Origin: an uncultured Muribaculaceae bacterium
Lineage (GTDB): Bacteria > Bacteroidota > Bacteroidia > Bacteroidales > Muribaculaceae
DNA: 58,362 nt
Direction of reading: 5' to 3'
Assembly (NCBI GenBank): GCA_905209725.1
Contig: CAJLTZ010000002.1
Span: 1-58,362 of the forward strand
Of the stretch, positions 7,898-16,132 are shown piece by piece (the first letter of the stretch is position 1; each line of letters begins with the position of its first letter). Both the position numbers and the translations under genes were made by a program. The notes under the pieces are model-generated. The model ran no database searches. It was not told where the DNA came from and saw nothing but the letters and a program-made list of their open reading frames with translations.

Positions 7898-9946
7898 ATG
7901 AAAATCAGAACACTTGCGACCCTTGCGGTCGGCGCAGTTCTCGGCTTAGGCACTCTTGGCGCCAATGCCCAGGAACACCTCAAGAGTCTCGACAAAGGCA
8001 ACATCGACAACAGCGTTGCACCCAGCCGCGACTTCTACCATCATGTGAACAACGGCTGGATCAAGAGCCATCCCCTTACCAAGGAGCACTCCCGTTACGG
8101 CCAGTTTAACATCCTCCAGGACTCGAGCGAGCACCGTGTGCAGCGCATCGTGACAGGCCTGGCAGCCAAGAACCCCCAGCCCGGCACCACAGCCTACAAG
8201 ATTGCCACCATCTACGAGCAGGGCATGGACTCAGTTCGCCGCAACCGTGAAGGCGCCGCTCCCATCCAGGCCACCCTCAAGAAAATCGAAGGCACCGACC
8301 ATGCCGGAATGCCTGCACTCTTCCGCTATATGCAGCGCTGGCAGGGTGCTCCCCTCATGTCGCTCGGAATGCAGGAGGACCTCATGGACAACTCCAAATA
8401 CGCCTTCTATGTGGGCAGCACAGGCCTCGGCCTCGGCGACCGCGACTATTACCTGCTCAACGATAAGAAAACCAAAGAGATCCGCAACGCTTACATCAAA
8501 CTCATCGAGACAGACATGAAGCTCGCCGGATACTCCGCAAAAGACGCAAAGCGCATCGCCAAGAACGTAATCAAGATTGAGACGCTCCTCGCCGACTCCA
8601 CATGGACCCGCGAAGAGAGCCGCAACATCCCCGCGATGTATAACCCCCGCACTCTCGCCCAGGTGAAGGAGATGTATCCTAACCTCCCCGTGGCCGAGAT
8701 GATCGCCGACCTCGGCATCACACCTCCCGAAAGCGTGATCGTTTCTGAGATACGCACAGTGAAGCAGGCCGACAAACTCATCTCCACACTCAGCGACCGC
8801 GAACTCAAGGACTACTACCTCTGGGAAGTGGTGAGCGGTGCCGCCCCCTACCTCAGCGACAAGTTTGCCGACGCTTCCTTCCAGTTTAACAAGGTGATGA
8901 GCGGCGTTCAGCAGCAGCGTCCCCGCTGGAAAAAATCTCTCGGCACTGTAGAAGGTCTTCTCGGCGAGGGTATCGGACAACTATATGTGGCTGAATATTT
9001 CCCTGAGAGCTCCAAGAAATATATGGAGGGACTCGTGGAGAATCTCCGCAACTCCCTCGGCAAGCACATCATCAATCTCCCCTGGATGAGCGACGACACC
9101 AAGGTAGAGGCCATGAAGAAACTCGCCGGCATCACAGTGAAAATCGGTTATCCCGACAAATGGAAAGACTATTCGCTGATGAAGATCACTCCCGAGGCTT
9201 CCTACTATGAGAATGTATACAACGCAGGCCAGTGGGCACTCGACCGCATGCTCGAGAAGTGGGGCAAACCCATCGACCGCAGCGAGTGGGGCATGACACC
9301 TCAGACCATCAACGCATACTACAACCCGATCAACAATGAGATCGTGTTCCCCGCCGGTATCCTTCAGGCACCCTTCTTCGACCCCAACTCGAGCGACGCC
9401 GAGAACTATGGCGGCATCGGCGTGGTGATTGGCCATGAACTTACCCACGGTTTCGACGACCAAGGCCGCAACTTTGACGCAACAGGCAATATGCGCAACT
9501 GGTGGACCGAACAAGATTCCGAGAAATTCGCAGAACTCACAAAGGGTCTTGTCGCCCAATTCGACCAGATTGAGGTTCTTCCCGGCGTGATGGCAAACGG
9601 TACATACACTCTTGGCGAGAACATCGCCGACCAGGGTGGTCTCCGCGTGGCTTACACTGCATGGCTCGACAGCCAGAAGAAGAAAGGCGTTGACGTGAAG
9701 GCTGAATCATCCAACATCGACGGCTTCACTCCCCAGCAGGTGTTCTATATGAACTATGCCAACCTCTGGGCCGGAAACATCCGCGATGCTGAGAAAGAAC
9801 GCCTCACCAAACTTGACGTTCACTCACTCGGCGAAAACCGCGTGAATGTGTCGCTCCGCAACATCGAGCCCTTCTTCGAGGCATTCGGCATCAAGGCCGG
9901 CGACAAGATGTTCCGTCCCGCCGAAGAGCGCGTGATCATCTGGTAA
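7898..9946 (+). CDS. M13-family zinc metalloendopeptidase (PepO/neprilysin type)
   Basis: A 682-residue secreted peptidase. An N-terminal signal peptide ends near ANAQ (residues 1-25), so it is periplasmic or cell-surface. The M13_N domain covers most of residues 40-420. The C-terminal catalytic domain has NAYYNPINNEIVFPAGIL, the zinc motif HELTH (His513, Glu514, His517) and the third ligand in GENIADQGG (Glu574). The C terminus retains the usual RPAEE...W ending. It would cleave small peptides of about 40 residues or fewer. It has its own promoter and no functional neighbours; Bacteroidales often carry several paralogues. Confidence 0.95.
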   Translation: MKIRTLATLAVGAVLGLGTLGANAQEHLKSLDKGNIDNSVAPSRDFYHHVNNGWIKSHPLTKEHSRYGQFNILQDSSEHRVQRIVTGLAAKNPQPGTTAYKIATIYEQGMDSVRRNREGAAPIQATLKKIEGTDHAGMPALFRYMQRWQGAPLMSLGMQEDLMDNSKYAFYVGSTGLGLGDRDYYLLNDKKTKEIRNAYIKLIETDMKLAGYSAKDAKRIAKNVIKIETLLADSTWTREESRNIPAMYNPRTLAQVKEMYPNLPVAEMIADLGITPPESVIVSEIRTVKQADKLISTLSDRELKDYYLWEVVSGAAPYLSDKFADASFQFNKVMSGVQQQRPRWKKSLGTVEGLLGEGIGQLYVAEYFPESSKKYMEGLVENLRNSLGKHIINLPWMSDDTKVEAMKKLAGITVKIGYPDKWKDYSLMKITPEASYYENVYNAGQWALDRMLEKWGKPIDRSEWGMTPQTINAYYNPINNEIVFPAGILQAPFFDPNSSDAENYGGIGVVIGHELTHGFDDQGRNFDATGNMRNWWTEQDSEKFAELTKGLVAQFDQIEVLPGVMANGTYTLGENIADQGGLRVAYTAWLDSQKKKGVDVKAESSNIDGFTPQQVFYMNYANLWAGNIRDAEKERLTKLDVHSLGENRVNVSLRNIEPFFEAFGIKAGDKMFRPAEERVIIW

Positions 9947-9969
9947 GATTCTATGTGAAATGGGTCTAA

Positions 9970-10001
9970 TTTGCTTATTTCACATATTTGAGTTAATTTT
10001 G
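9970..10001 (+). promoter_or_regulatory. Promoter of tpiA-SPOR-folE
   Basis: TTTG at 9970-9973 and TAATTTTG at 9994-10001 with 20 bp between them give a near-consensus promoter. The expected leader is about 18 nt before the tpiA ATG. Confidence 0.6.
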
Positions 10002-10024
10002 CACAACTTTTAATCATACACACT

Positions 10025-10780
10025 ATGAGAAAAAATATTGTTGCAGGTAACTGGAAGATGAACACAACGCTCGACGAAGGCGTCGAGTTGGCTAACAATG
10101 TCAATACCCTTTTGCAAGGTAAGAAAGCTAATTGCGACGTAATCGTATGCGTGCCTTTCACACATCTTACGTCGGTCAATGCCGTGCTCGACCCGGCACT
10201 GGTGAAGCTTGGTGCCGAGAACTGCTCGGAACACGCCAAGGGAGCCTACACGGGCGAGGTAAGCGCCTCGATGGTGAAATCCACCGGCGCTGAATATGTG
10301 ATTCTCGGCCACAGCGAGCGTCGCCAGTATTTCGGCGAGAACAACGCCCAGCTGCTTGCCAAGACCAAGCTTGCCCTTGAGAACGGACTCCGTCCGATCT
10401 TCTGCGTGGGCGAAGTGCTTGAAGAGCGCGAGAACGGCACATACAATGAAGTGGTGAAATCGCAGGTGGAGGCTCTCTTCGACCTCAGCGCTGAGGATTT
10501 CGGCCAGATCGTGGTGGCCTACGAGCCCGTATGGGCCATAGGCACAGGCAAGACAGCCACAGCCGACCAGGCTCAGGACATGCACGCCCACATCCGTGCC
10601 GTGATTGCCGAGAAATATGGCAAAGAGGTGGCCGACAACACATCCATCCTCTACGGCGGCAGCTGCAAACCCGGCAATGCCAAGGAACTCTTTGCCAAAG
10701 CCGACGTTGACGGCGGCCTTATCGGCGGCGCAGCACTCAAGGCCGAGGACTTCATGGGCATCATCGAGGCCTTCGGTTAA
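10025..10780 (+). CDS. tpiA: Triosephosphate isomerase
   Basis: A 251-residue glycolytic TIM-barrel enzyme interconverting dihydroxyacetone phosphate and glyceraldehyde 3-phosphate. The catalytic residues are present: Lys11 (GNWKMN), His96 (LGHSERR) and Glu167 (AYEPVWAIGTG); the phosphate-binding loop and YGGSCKP follow. Length is normal. The SPOR gene starts 22 nt downstream. Confidence 0.98.
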   Translation: MRKNIVAGNWKMNTTLDEGVELANNVNTLLQGKKANCDVIVCVPFTHLTSVNAVLDPALVKLGAENCSEHAKGAYTGEVSASMVKSTGAEYVILGHSERRQYFGENNAQLLAKTKLALENGLRPIFCVGEVLEERENGTYNEVVKSQVEALFDLSAEDFGQIVVAYEPVWAIGTGKTATADQAQDMHAHIRAVIAEKYGKEVADNTSILYGGSCKPGNAKELFAKADVDGGLIGGAALKAEDFMGIIEAFG

Positions 10781-10802
10781 TCTTTGAACCTATAGAACTT
10801 CA

Positions 10803-11315
10803 ATGTTTCGAATAAAAGACACATTGCTTATACTGACCGTGGCGGGGGCATTGACGCTCCCCGCCACGGCTCAATCCGTATCTCCACAGGAGAATGCGCC
10901 CGCCAACGCCGTGGAGCGCATCGAGCAGGAGTCGAACGGCAATGTGACCATCGAGATTCCCGACAATATCCTGGAGCTCATCTTCCGCGAGGAGGTGAAG
11001 CAGCAGAGGGAACGCCCGCTGCGTCCGGGCATCAACAAGATGTCGGGCTACCGCATTCAGATTTTCAGCGACGGCCGCAACCAGGTGTCGCTCGAACGTC
11101 GTGCCAGGGCGCGCGGCAACGCCGTCGTGGCCAAATTCCCCAGATATCGGGGTCAGGTATATACTTTCTCCAGCGCGCCCAACTGGTATGCGCGCGTCGG
11201 TAATTTCAAGACCCAGGCCGAGGCTTCCGCTGCGCTCGCTCAACTGAAGCGTGCCTTCCCTGAGTTCGCCTCCGAAATGAGGGTGGTGAAAAGTCAAATT
11301 GTCATTATCAGATGA
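10803..11315 (+). CDS. Secreted SPOR-domain protein
   Basis: A 170-residue protein with a signal peptide (about residues 1-23, ending PATAQS). A central low-complexity linker is followed by a C-terminal SPOR domain (about residues 90-170: MSGYRIQIFS, then VYTFSSAPNWYARVGNFKT, then a final VIIR). SPOR domains bind denuded peptidoglycan glycans at septa, so this is probably a periplasmic envelope or division-associated protein. It lies 22 nt after tpiA, and its stop overlaps folE by 4 nt (ATGA). Confidence 0.85.
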   Translation: MFRIKDTLLILTVAGALTLPATAQSVSPQENAPANAVERIEQESNGNVTIEIPDNILELIFREEVKQQRERPLRPGINKMSGYRIQIFSDGRNQVSLERRARARGNAVVAKFPRYRGQVYTFSSAPNWYARVGNFKTQAEASAALAQLKRAFPEFASEMRVVKSQIVIIR

Positions 11316-11896
11316 ACTCAAATCCCAAACACGATCCGGCTCTTGTGGCCGAGATTGCTGCTCACTATGAAGCAATCCTGCGACTCGTGGGCGAAGACCC
11401 CACGAGAGAGGGACTGCTCAAAACCCCGGTGCGCGCCGCTAAAGCGCTGCTTGACGTTACATCCGGCTATCGTGCCGACCCGCTGCAGATAGCGCGTCAG
11501 GCCATCTTCGAATATGAAGGCTCGCAGATCGTCATCGTAAAGGATATCGAATTCTACAGCACCTGCGAGCATCACATCCTCCCATTCTTCGGGAAGGTCT
11601 CGGTGGGATATATCCCCGACGGAAAGATGATCGGGCTCTCCAAACTCGCCCGCATCGTGGACAATTTCGCAAGGCGCCTCCAGGTGCAGGAGCGGATGAC
11701 CGCCCAGATCTGCGACCTCCTTTCGCGCGCCATGCCCACAAAAGGTGTCATCGTGAGTTGCACGGCCCAGCACCTCTGCATGAAAATGCGAGGCGTGGAG
11801 AAACAGGATGCCGCCACCACAACATTCGACTATAACGGCCTCTTCGCCGACAATCCGGCCCTCCGCGCCGAATTCATGACACTCTGCAAGGACTAA
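11312..11896 (+). CDS. folE: GTP cyclohydrolase I
   Basis: A 194-residue enzyme that opens GTP to 7,8-dihydroneopterin triphosphate, the first committed step to folate (or queuosine/biopterin). The zinc ligands Cys85, His88 (CEHHILPF) and Cys156 (QHLCMKMRG) are present, along with GYIPDGKMIGLSKLAR and the catalytic His in TAQH. Length is normal for the short bacterial type. It is translationally coupled to the SPOR gene by a 4-nt overlap. An AT-rich heptamer repeat and then a strong terminator follow. Confidence 0.97.
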   Translation: MNSNPKHDPALVAEIAAHYEAILRLVGEDPTREGLLKTPVRAAKALLDVTSGYRADPLQIARQAIFEYEGSQIVIVKDIEFYSTCEHHILPFFGKVSVGYIPDGKMIGLSKLARIVDNFARRLQVQERMTAQICDLLSRAMPTKGVIVSCTAQHLCMKMRGVEKQDAATTTFDYNGLFADNPALRAEFMTLCKD

Positions 11897-11910
11897 TTCT
11901 GATTCTTGAA

Positions 11911-11931
11911 TTAATTTTCAATTTTCAATTT
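11911..11931 (+). repeat. AT-rich heptamer repeat after folE
   Basis: Three near-exact units of AATTTTC (period 7) begin 14 nt after the folE stop. Similar period-7 AT repeats follow ftsH, recR and fur. Confidence 0.6.
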
Positions 11932-11991
11932 GGAACATTCGGCCGGAGGTCGATGCTCGGTTGAGCGGCGCATCGCTTGCGGCGCGCGATT

Positions 11992-12018
11992 AGCCTATAT
12001 CCCATATAGGCTTTTTTT
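11992..12018 (+). terminator. Intrinsic terminator of tpiA-SPOR-folE
   Basis: A perfect 9-bp stem, AGCCTATAT / ATATAGGCT, with loop CCC and a run of seven T starting at the end of the stem. Confidence 0.85.
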
Positions 12019-12051
12019 CGTCCCTTTTATACTTTTTTTACACATATTGGC

Positions 12052-12082
12052 TTGGCGGTTGCAATCCATTTTATTATTTTTG
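12052..12082 (+). promoter_or_regulatory. Promoter of uvrB, predicting a near-leaderless mRNA
   Basis: TTGG at 12052-12055, 19 bp, TATTTTTG at 12075-12082. The uvrB ATG is at 12088, where transcription would be expected to start, so the message may be leaderless or have only a few leader bases. Confidence 0.5.
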
Positions 12083-12087
12083 CATTT

Positions 12088-14214
12088 ATGGATTTCAAAC
12101 TCTGTTCTGAATACGTCCCTACAGGCGACCAGCCAGAGGCTATCGCCGAACTCGTGGCCGGTGTCAACGCCGGCCTCCCTCACCAGACTCTCCTCGGAGT
12201 GACCGGCTCGGGAAAGACCTTCACCATGGCAAATGTGATCCAACAGGTGAAGCGCCCTACCCTCATCCTCTCTCACAACAAGACACTTGCAGCCCAGCTT
12301 TATTCCGAGATGAAGACCTTCTTCCCGGAAAACAGCGTGCAATATTTCGTAAGTTATTACGACTATTACCAACCCGAGGCATATATCCCCGGCAGCGACA
12401 AATATATCGAGAAAGACCTGATGATCAATGAGCAGATCGACAAGCTGCGCCTCAGCACGGCAGCCGCCCTGCTCTCCGGCCGCCGCGACATCGTAGTGGT
12501 GTCGAGCGTAAGTTGCATCTACGGTATGGGAAATCCAGAGGATTTCTCCCAGACCGTAATTCATATCAACAAGGGTGACCGCATCTCCCGCAATGCTTTC
12601 CTCCGCAAACTCGTGGACTCCCTCTATTCCCGCACCGAAATCGACCTGAAAAACGGTGAATTCCGGGTGAAGGGGGACACTGTGGACATTAAGCTCTCAT
12701 TCGAGGAGATTCAGCTCCGCGTGGTGTTCTGGGGCGATGAGATTGAGTCAATCCAGACCGTGGACCCCGCTTCCGGAGCCGTACTCACCAACCTCGAAGG
12801 CTTCAACATCTATCCCGCCAACATCTTCGTAACCTCGAAAGAGCGCACACTCAAGGCTATCGACCAGATTACTCTCGACCTCGGCGCACAATGCGAGTTC
12901 TTCCGCAACCAGGGGCGCATCCTCGAGGCCGAGCGCCTGAAAGAGCGAGTAACATATGATGTGGAGATGATCAAGGAACTCGGCCACTGCAGCGGAATCG
13001 AGAACTATTCCCGCTATTTTGACGGCCGCGAGGCAGGCGCACGCCCGTTCTGCCTGCTCGACTATTTCCCGAAGGACTTCCTTACCATCATCGACGAGAG
13101 CCACGTGACCCTCCCCCAGATTCGAGGAATGAACGGCGGCGACCTTTCCCGCAAGATGAACCTCGTGGAGTATGGTTTCCGACTCCCCGCGGCCATCGAC
13201 AACCGTCCCCTCAAATTCGAGGAATTCGAGCGTCTCACCCCGCAGACCATCTATGTGAGCGCCACCCCCGGCGACTATGAGCTCCAGCAGACGGAGGGTA
13301 TCTTCGTGGAGCAGGTGATCCGTCCCACCGGCCTTCTCGACCCCGAGATTGAGGTGAGAAGCACTGTCAACCAGATCGACGACCTGATGGAGGAGATCCA
13401 CAAGCGCATAGAGGCCGGCGAGCGCACGCTCGTCACCACCCTTACCAAGCGAATGGCCGAGGAACTCAACAAGCACCTCCTCCGCTGGGGCATCAACAGC
13501 GCCTATATCCATTCCGACGTGGATACGCTTGAGCGCATGCGCATCCTCGACGACCTGCGCAACGGCATCTACAACGTGCTGATAGGAGTGAACCTCCTGC
13601 GCGAGGGTCTCGACCTGCCGCAGGTGAGCCTCGTGGCCATCCTCGACGCCGACAAGGAGGGTTTCCTGCGCAACCACCGTTCCCTTACCCAGACAGCGGG
13701 TCGCGCCGCCCGAAATGTCAACGGAAAGGTGATAATGTATGCCGACAAGATCACCGACTCCATGGCCCGCACCATCGAGGAGACCGACCGCCGTCGCGCC
13801 AAACAGATGAAATATAACGAGGAGCATGGCATCACGCCCACGCAAATCGTGAAACATACCAACAACGAACTGATCGAGATCTACGCCAAGAGCGAACGCA
13901 ACTCGCAGGACAACAAGGAGAAGCAGCGCCGTCTGCCACGCCAGGAGCGGCCATCGGCAATGCAGCCTGAAATTCCGCGCAAGGCCCGTCCCTACATCGA
14001 GGAGGAGCACAAGGCCGGACTCGTGGCGGATCCCGCTTATCAGTATCTCACTCCCAACGCCCTCAAGGAGCGCATCGACCAGCTCCAGAACGATATGATG
14101 GCCGCCGCCAAGCGAACCGACTTCATCGAGGCCGCTATGCTTCGCGACGAACTCGTGAAAGTACAGGAACTCTATTCCAAAGCCACTGCCACCCATGAGC
14201 AAACCGCAGGATAA
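12088..14214 (+). CDS. uvrB: Excinuclease ABC subunit B
   Basis: A 708-residue damage-recognition helicase of nucleotide excision repair, loaded by UvrA and recruiting UvrC. Walker A GVTGSGKT is at residues 37-44, the beta-hairpin region YYDYYQPEAYIPGSD near 93-107, motif II variant DESH at 336-339, LREGLDLP and QTAGRAARN in the second helicase lobe, and a C-terminal UVR coiled-coil domain (about 665-700) that binds UvrC. The ATG at 12088 matches family N termini (FKLCSEYVPTGDQP); an in-frame TTG at 12052 would add an odd hydrophobic extension. The YgiQ gene starts inside the last 20 nt. Confidence 0.97.
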   Translation: MDFKLCSEYVPTGDQPEAIAELVAGVNAGLPHQTLLGVTGSGKTFTMANVIQQVKRPTLILSHNKTLAAQLYSEMKTFFPENSVQYFVSYYDYYQPEAYIPGSDKYIEKDLMINEQIDKLRLSTAAALLSGRRDIVVVSSVSCIYGMGNPEDFSQTVIHINKGDRISRNAFLRKLVDSLYSRTEIDLKNGEFRVKGDTVDIKLSFEEIQLRVVFWGDEIESIQTVDPASGAVLTNLEGFNIYPANIFVTSKERTLKAIDQITLDLGAQCEFFRNQGRILEAERLKERVTYDVEMIKELGHCSGIENYSRYFDGREAGARPFCLLDYFPKDFLTIIDESHVTLPQIRGMNGGDLSRKMNLVEYGFRLPAAIDNRPLKFEEFERLTPQTIYVSATPGDYELQQTEGIFVEQVIRPTGLLDPEIEVRSTVNQIDDLMEEIHKRIEAGERTLVTTLTKRMAEELNKHLLRWGINSAYIHSDVDTLERMRILDDLRNGIYNVLIGVNLLREGLDLPQVSLVAILDADKEGFLRNHRSLTQTAGRAARNVNGKVIMYADKITDSMARTIEETDRRRAKQMKYNEEHGITPTQIVKHTNNELIEIYAKSERNSQDNKEKQRRLPRQERPSAMQPEIPRKARPYIEEEHKAGLVADPAYQYLTPNALKERIDQLQNDMMAAAKRTDFIEAAMLRDELVKVQELYSKATATHEQTAG

Positions 14215-16129
14215 GAAACCTTTGGACCGCAAGCCTCTCGAGAAGAAATACGACCGCCGGCTCTATCTCCCCACATCGCGCGAGGAGATGGATGCCCTGG
14301 GCTGGGACCGCGCCGATGTGATTCTCTTCTCGGGCGATGCCTATGTGGACCATCCATCTTTCGGAGCCGCAGTGATTGGCCGCACGCTCCAGAAGGCCGG
14401 CTACAGAGTGGCTATCGTGCCGCAGCCCAACTGGCGCGACGACCTCCGCGACTTCCGCAAACTCGGCGCGCCTCGCCTCTTCTTCGGCGTGTCGGCCGGC
14501 GCTATGGACTCGATGGTGAACCATTACACCGCTGCCCGACGCCTGCGCCACGACGACGCTTACACAGCCGGCGGACGCCACGGCATGCGCCCCGACTATC
14601 CCACAATCGTATATTCCAAGATTCTCAAGGATCTCTTTCCCGATGTGCCGGTGATTGCCGGAGGCATCGAGGCATCGCTTCGAAGAGTGTCGCATTATGA
14701 CTATTGGGAAGACCGCCTGCGCCCATCCATTCTGCTCGATGCTCCGGTGGATATGGTAATCTACGGTATGGGGGAACGCTCAGTGACCGAACTCGCCCAC
14801 CGCATCGAAGCCGGCGAGCATCCCAAAGATATCCGCGACCTCGAGCAGACCGCTTTCATCACCACCGACACTCCGGCGGATGGGGACATCGTGCTCCATA
14901 GTTATGAGGAATGCCTGAAGACTCCAAGGCTCCAATCGCTCAATTTCAGGCATGTGGAGGAGGAATCCAATAAATATGCCGGACACGTGATCTGGCAGAA
15001 AGCGCGCGGCAAGATGGTGAAAATCAATCCCATGCTGCCGCCGATGACCACAGCCGAAATAGACGCATCTTTCGACCTCCCCTATATGCGCACTCCTCAT
15101 CCGCGCTACAAGGGAAAGACCATACCGGCCTATGAGATGATCCGCCACAGCATCAACATGCACCGCGGCTGCTTCGGCGGGTGCGCGTTCTGCACCATCT
15201 CAGCCCATCAGGGCAAATTTATCGCTTCGCGCTCTAAGGAGTCAATCCTCAGGGAGGCGAAGCAGGTGTGCGAGATGGACGACTTCAAGGGATATATCTC
15301 CGACTTGGGTGGACCTTCGGCCAATATGTATGCCATGCACGGCCGCGACCAGAATATCTGCCGGAAATGTGTGCGGCCGAGTTGCCTGCACCCCTCTCCC
15401 TGCCGAAATCTCGACAACGACCATCGCCCGCTTCTTGACGTATACCATGCCGTGGATGCGCTGCCGCAGGTGAAGAAATCATTCATAGGCAGCGGCGTGC
15501 GCTACGACCTTGCCATGGCGCCGGCAAAGGATGCCGACACCGCCGAGGCCAACAAGCGTTATCTCCGCGAACTCATCACGAGCCATGTGAGCGGCCGGCT
15601 GAAAGTGGCGCCGGAACACACCAGCCCGCGCGTGCTCGACTGCATGCGCAAACCCGACTTCGGCCAGTTTCGCAAATTCAAGGCTCTCTTCGACCGGGTG
15701 AACCGCGAAGAGGGAATGCGCCAGCAACTCATCCCCTATTTCATCTCCTCCCATCCAGCCTGCCGCGAAGAGGATATGGCCGAACTCGCCGCCATCACCA
15801 AGGGACTCGACTTCCATCTCGAACAGGTGCAGGACTTCACTCCCACGCCGATGACCGTAGCCACGGAAATCTATTACTCCGGCGTGCATCCCTACACCGG
15901 CGAGGAGGTGTTCACAGCCCGCACCCCGGAGGAGAAGGAGGCGCAGCGGCAGTTTTTCTTCTGGTGGAAACCGGAAAGCGCTGCCTCTATCAAGAGCGAA
16001 CTCCGCAAGATGGGACGCCGCGACCTCATCGATGCTCTCTACGGCCTGGATGATAAGGCCAGGTCTAATAAGACTAATAAGACTAATTGGTCCGATAGAA
16101 ATAAGAGAAAACGTAAACCTAAATCATAA
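14195..16129 (+). CDS. YgiQ-family radical SAM protein
   Basis: A 644-residue protein of the YgiQ (UPF0313) family, whose reaction is not established. The radical SAM motif is C326-xxx-C330-xx-C333 (HRGCFGGCAFCTIS). Two further cysteine groups follow (CRKCVRPSCLHPSPC, about residues 389-403), suggesting an extra metal or cluster site. An N-terminal region resembles cobalamin-binding domains of radical SAM proteins. The gene overlaps uvrB by 20 nt. The C-terminal tail (last about 20 residues, Asn/Lys/Arg-rich) is encoded partly by the nonamer repeat at 16064-16090 and probably varies between strains. Confidence 0.9.
   Translation: MSKPQDKKPLDRKPLEKKYDRRLYLPTSREEMDALGWDRADVILFSGDAYVDHPSFGAAVIGRTLQKAGYRVAIVPQPNWRDDLRDFRKLGAPRLFFGVSAGAMDSMVNHYTAARRLRHDDAYTAGGRHGMRPDYPTIVYSKILKDLFPDVPVIAGGIEASLRRVSHYDYWEDRLRPSILLDAPVDMVIYGMGERSVTELAHRIEAGEHPKDIRDLEQTAFITTDTPADGDIVLHSYEECLKTPRLQSLNFRHVEEESNKYAGHVIWQKARGKMVKINPMLPPMTTAEIDASFDLPYMRTPHPRYKGKTIPAYEMIRHSINMHRGCFGGCAFCTISAHQGKFIASRSKESILREAKQVCEMDDFKGYISDLGGPSANMYAMHGRDQNICRKCVRPSCLHPSPCRNLDNDHRPLLDVYHAVDALPQVKKSFIGSGVRYDLAMAPAKDADTAEANKRYLRELITSHVSGRLKVAPEHTSPRVLDCMRKPDFGQFRKFKALFDRVNREEGMRQQLIPYFISSHPACREEDMAELAAITKGLDFHLEQVQDFTPTPMTVATEIYYSGVHPYTGEEVFTARTPEEKEAQRQFFFWWKPESAASIKSELRKMGRRDLIDALYGLDDKARSNKTNKTNWSDRNKRKRKPKS
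16064..16090 (+). repeat. Nonamer repeat inside the ygiQ 3' end
   Basis: Three units of [T/A]CTAATAAG lie in frame in the YgiQ tail (the last imperfect) and encode SNK/TNK-type tripeptides. The reverse complement of the larger repeat at 26914-26964 has a closely similar unit. Confidence 0.6.
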
Positions 16130-16132
16130 GTC

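Noticed and set aside
12748..14232. 494-codon minus-strand frame opposite uvrB
   Set aside because: UvrB motifs are intact on the + strand; the antisense product is His/Val/Leu-rich with no family features.
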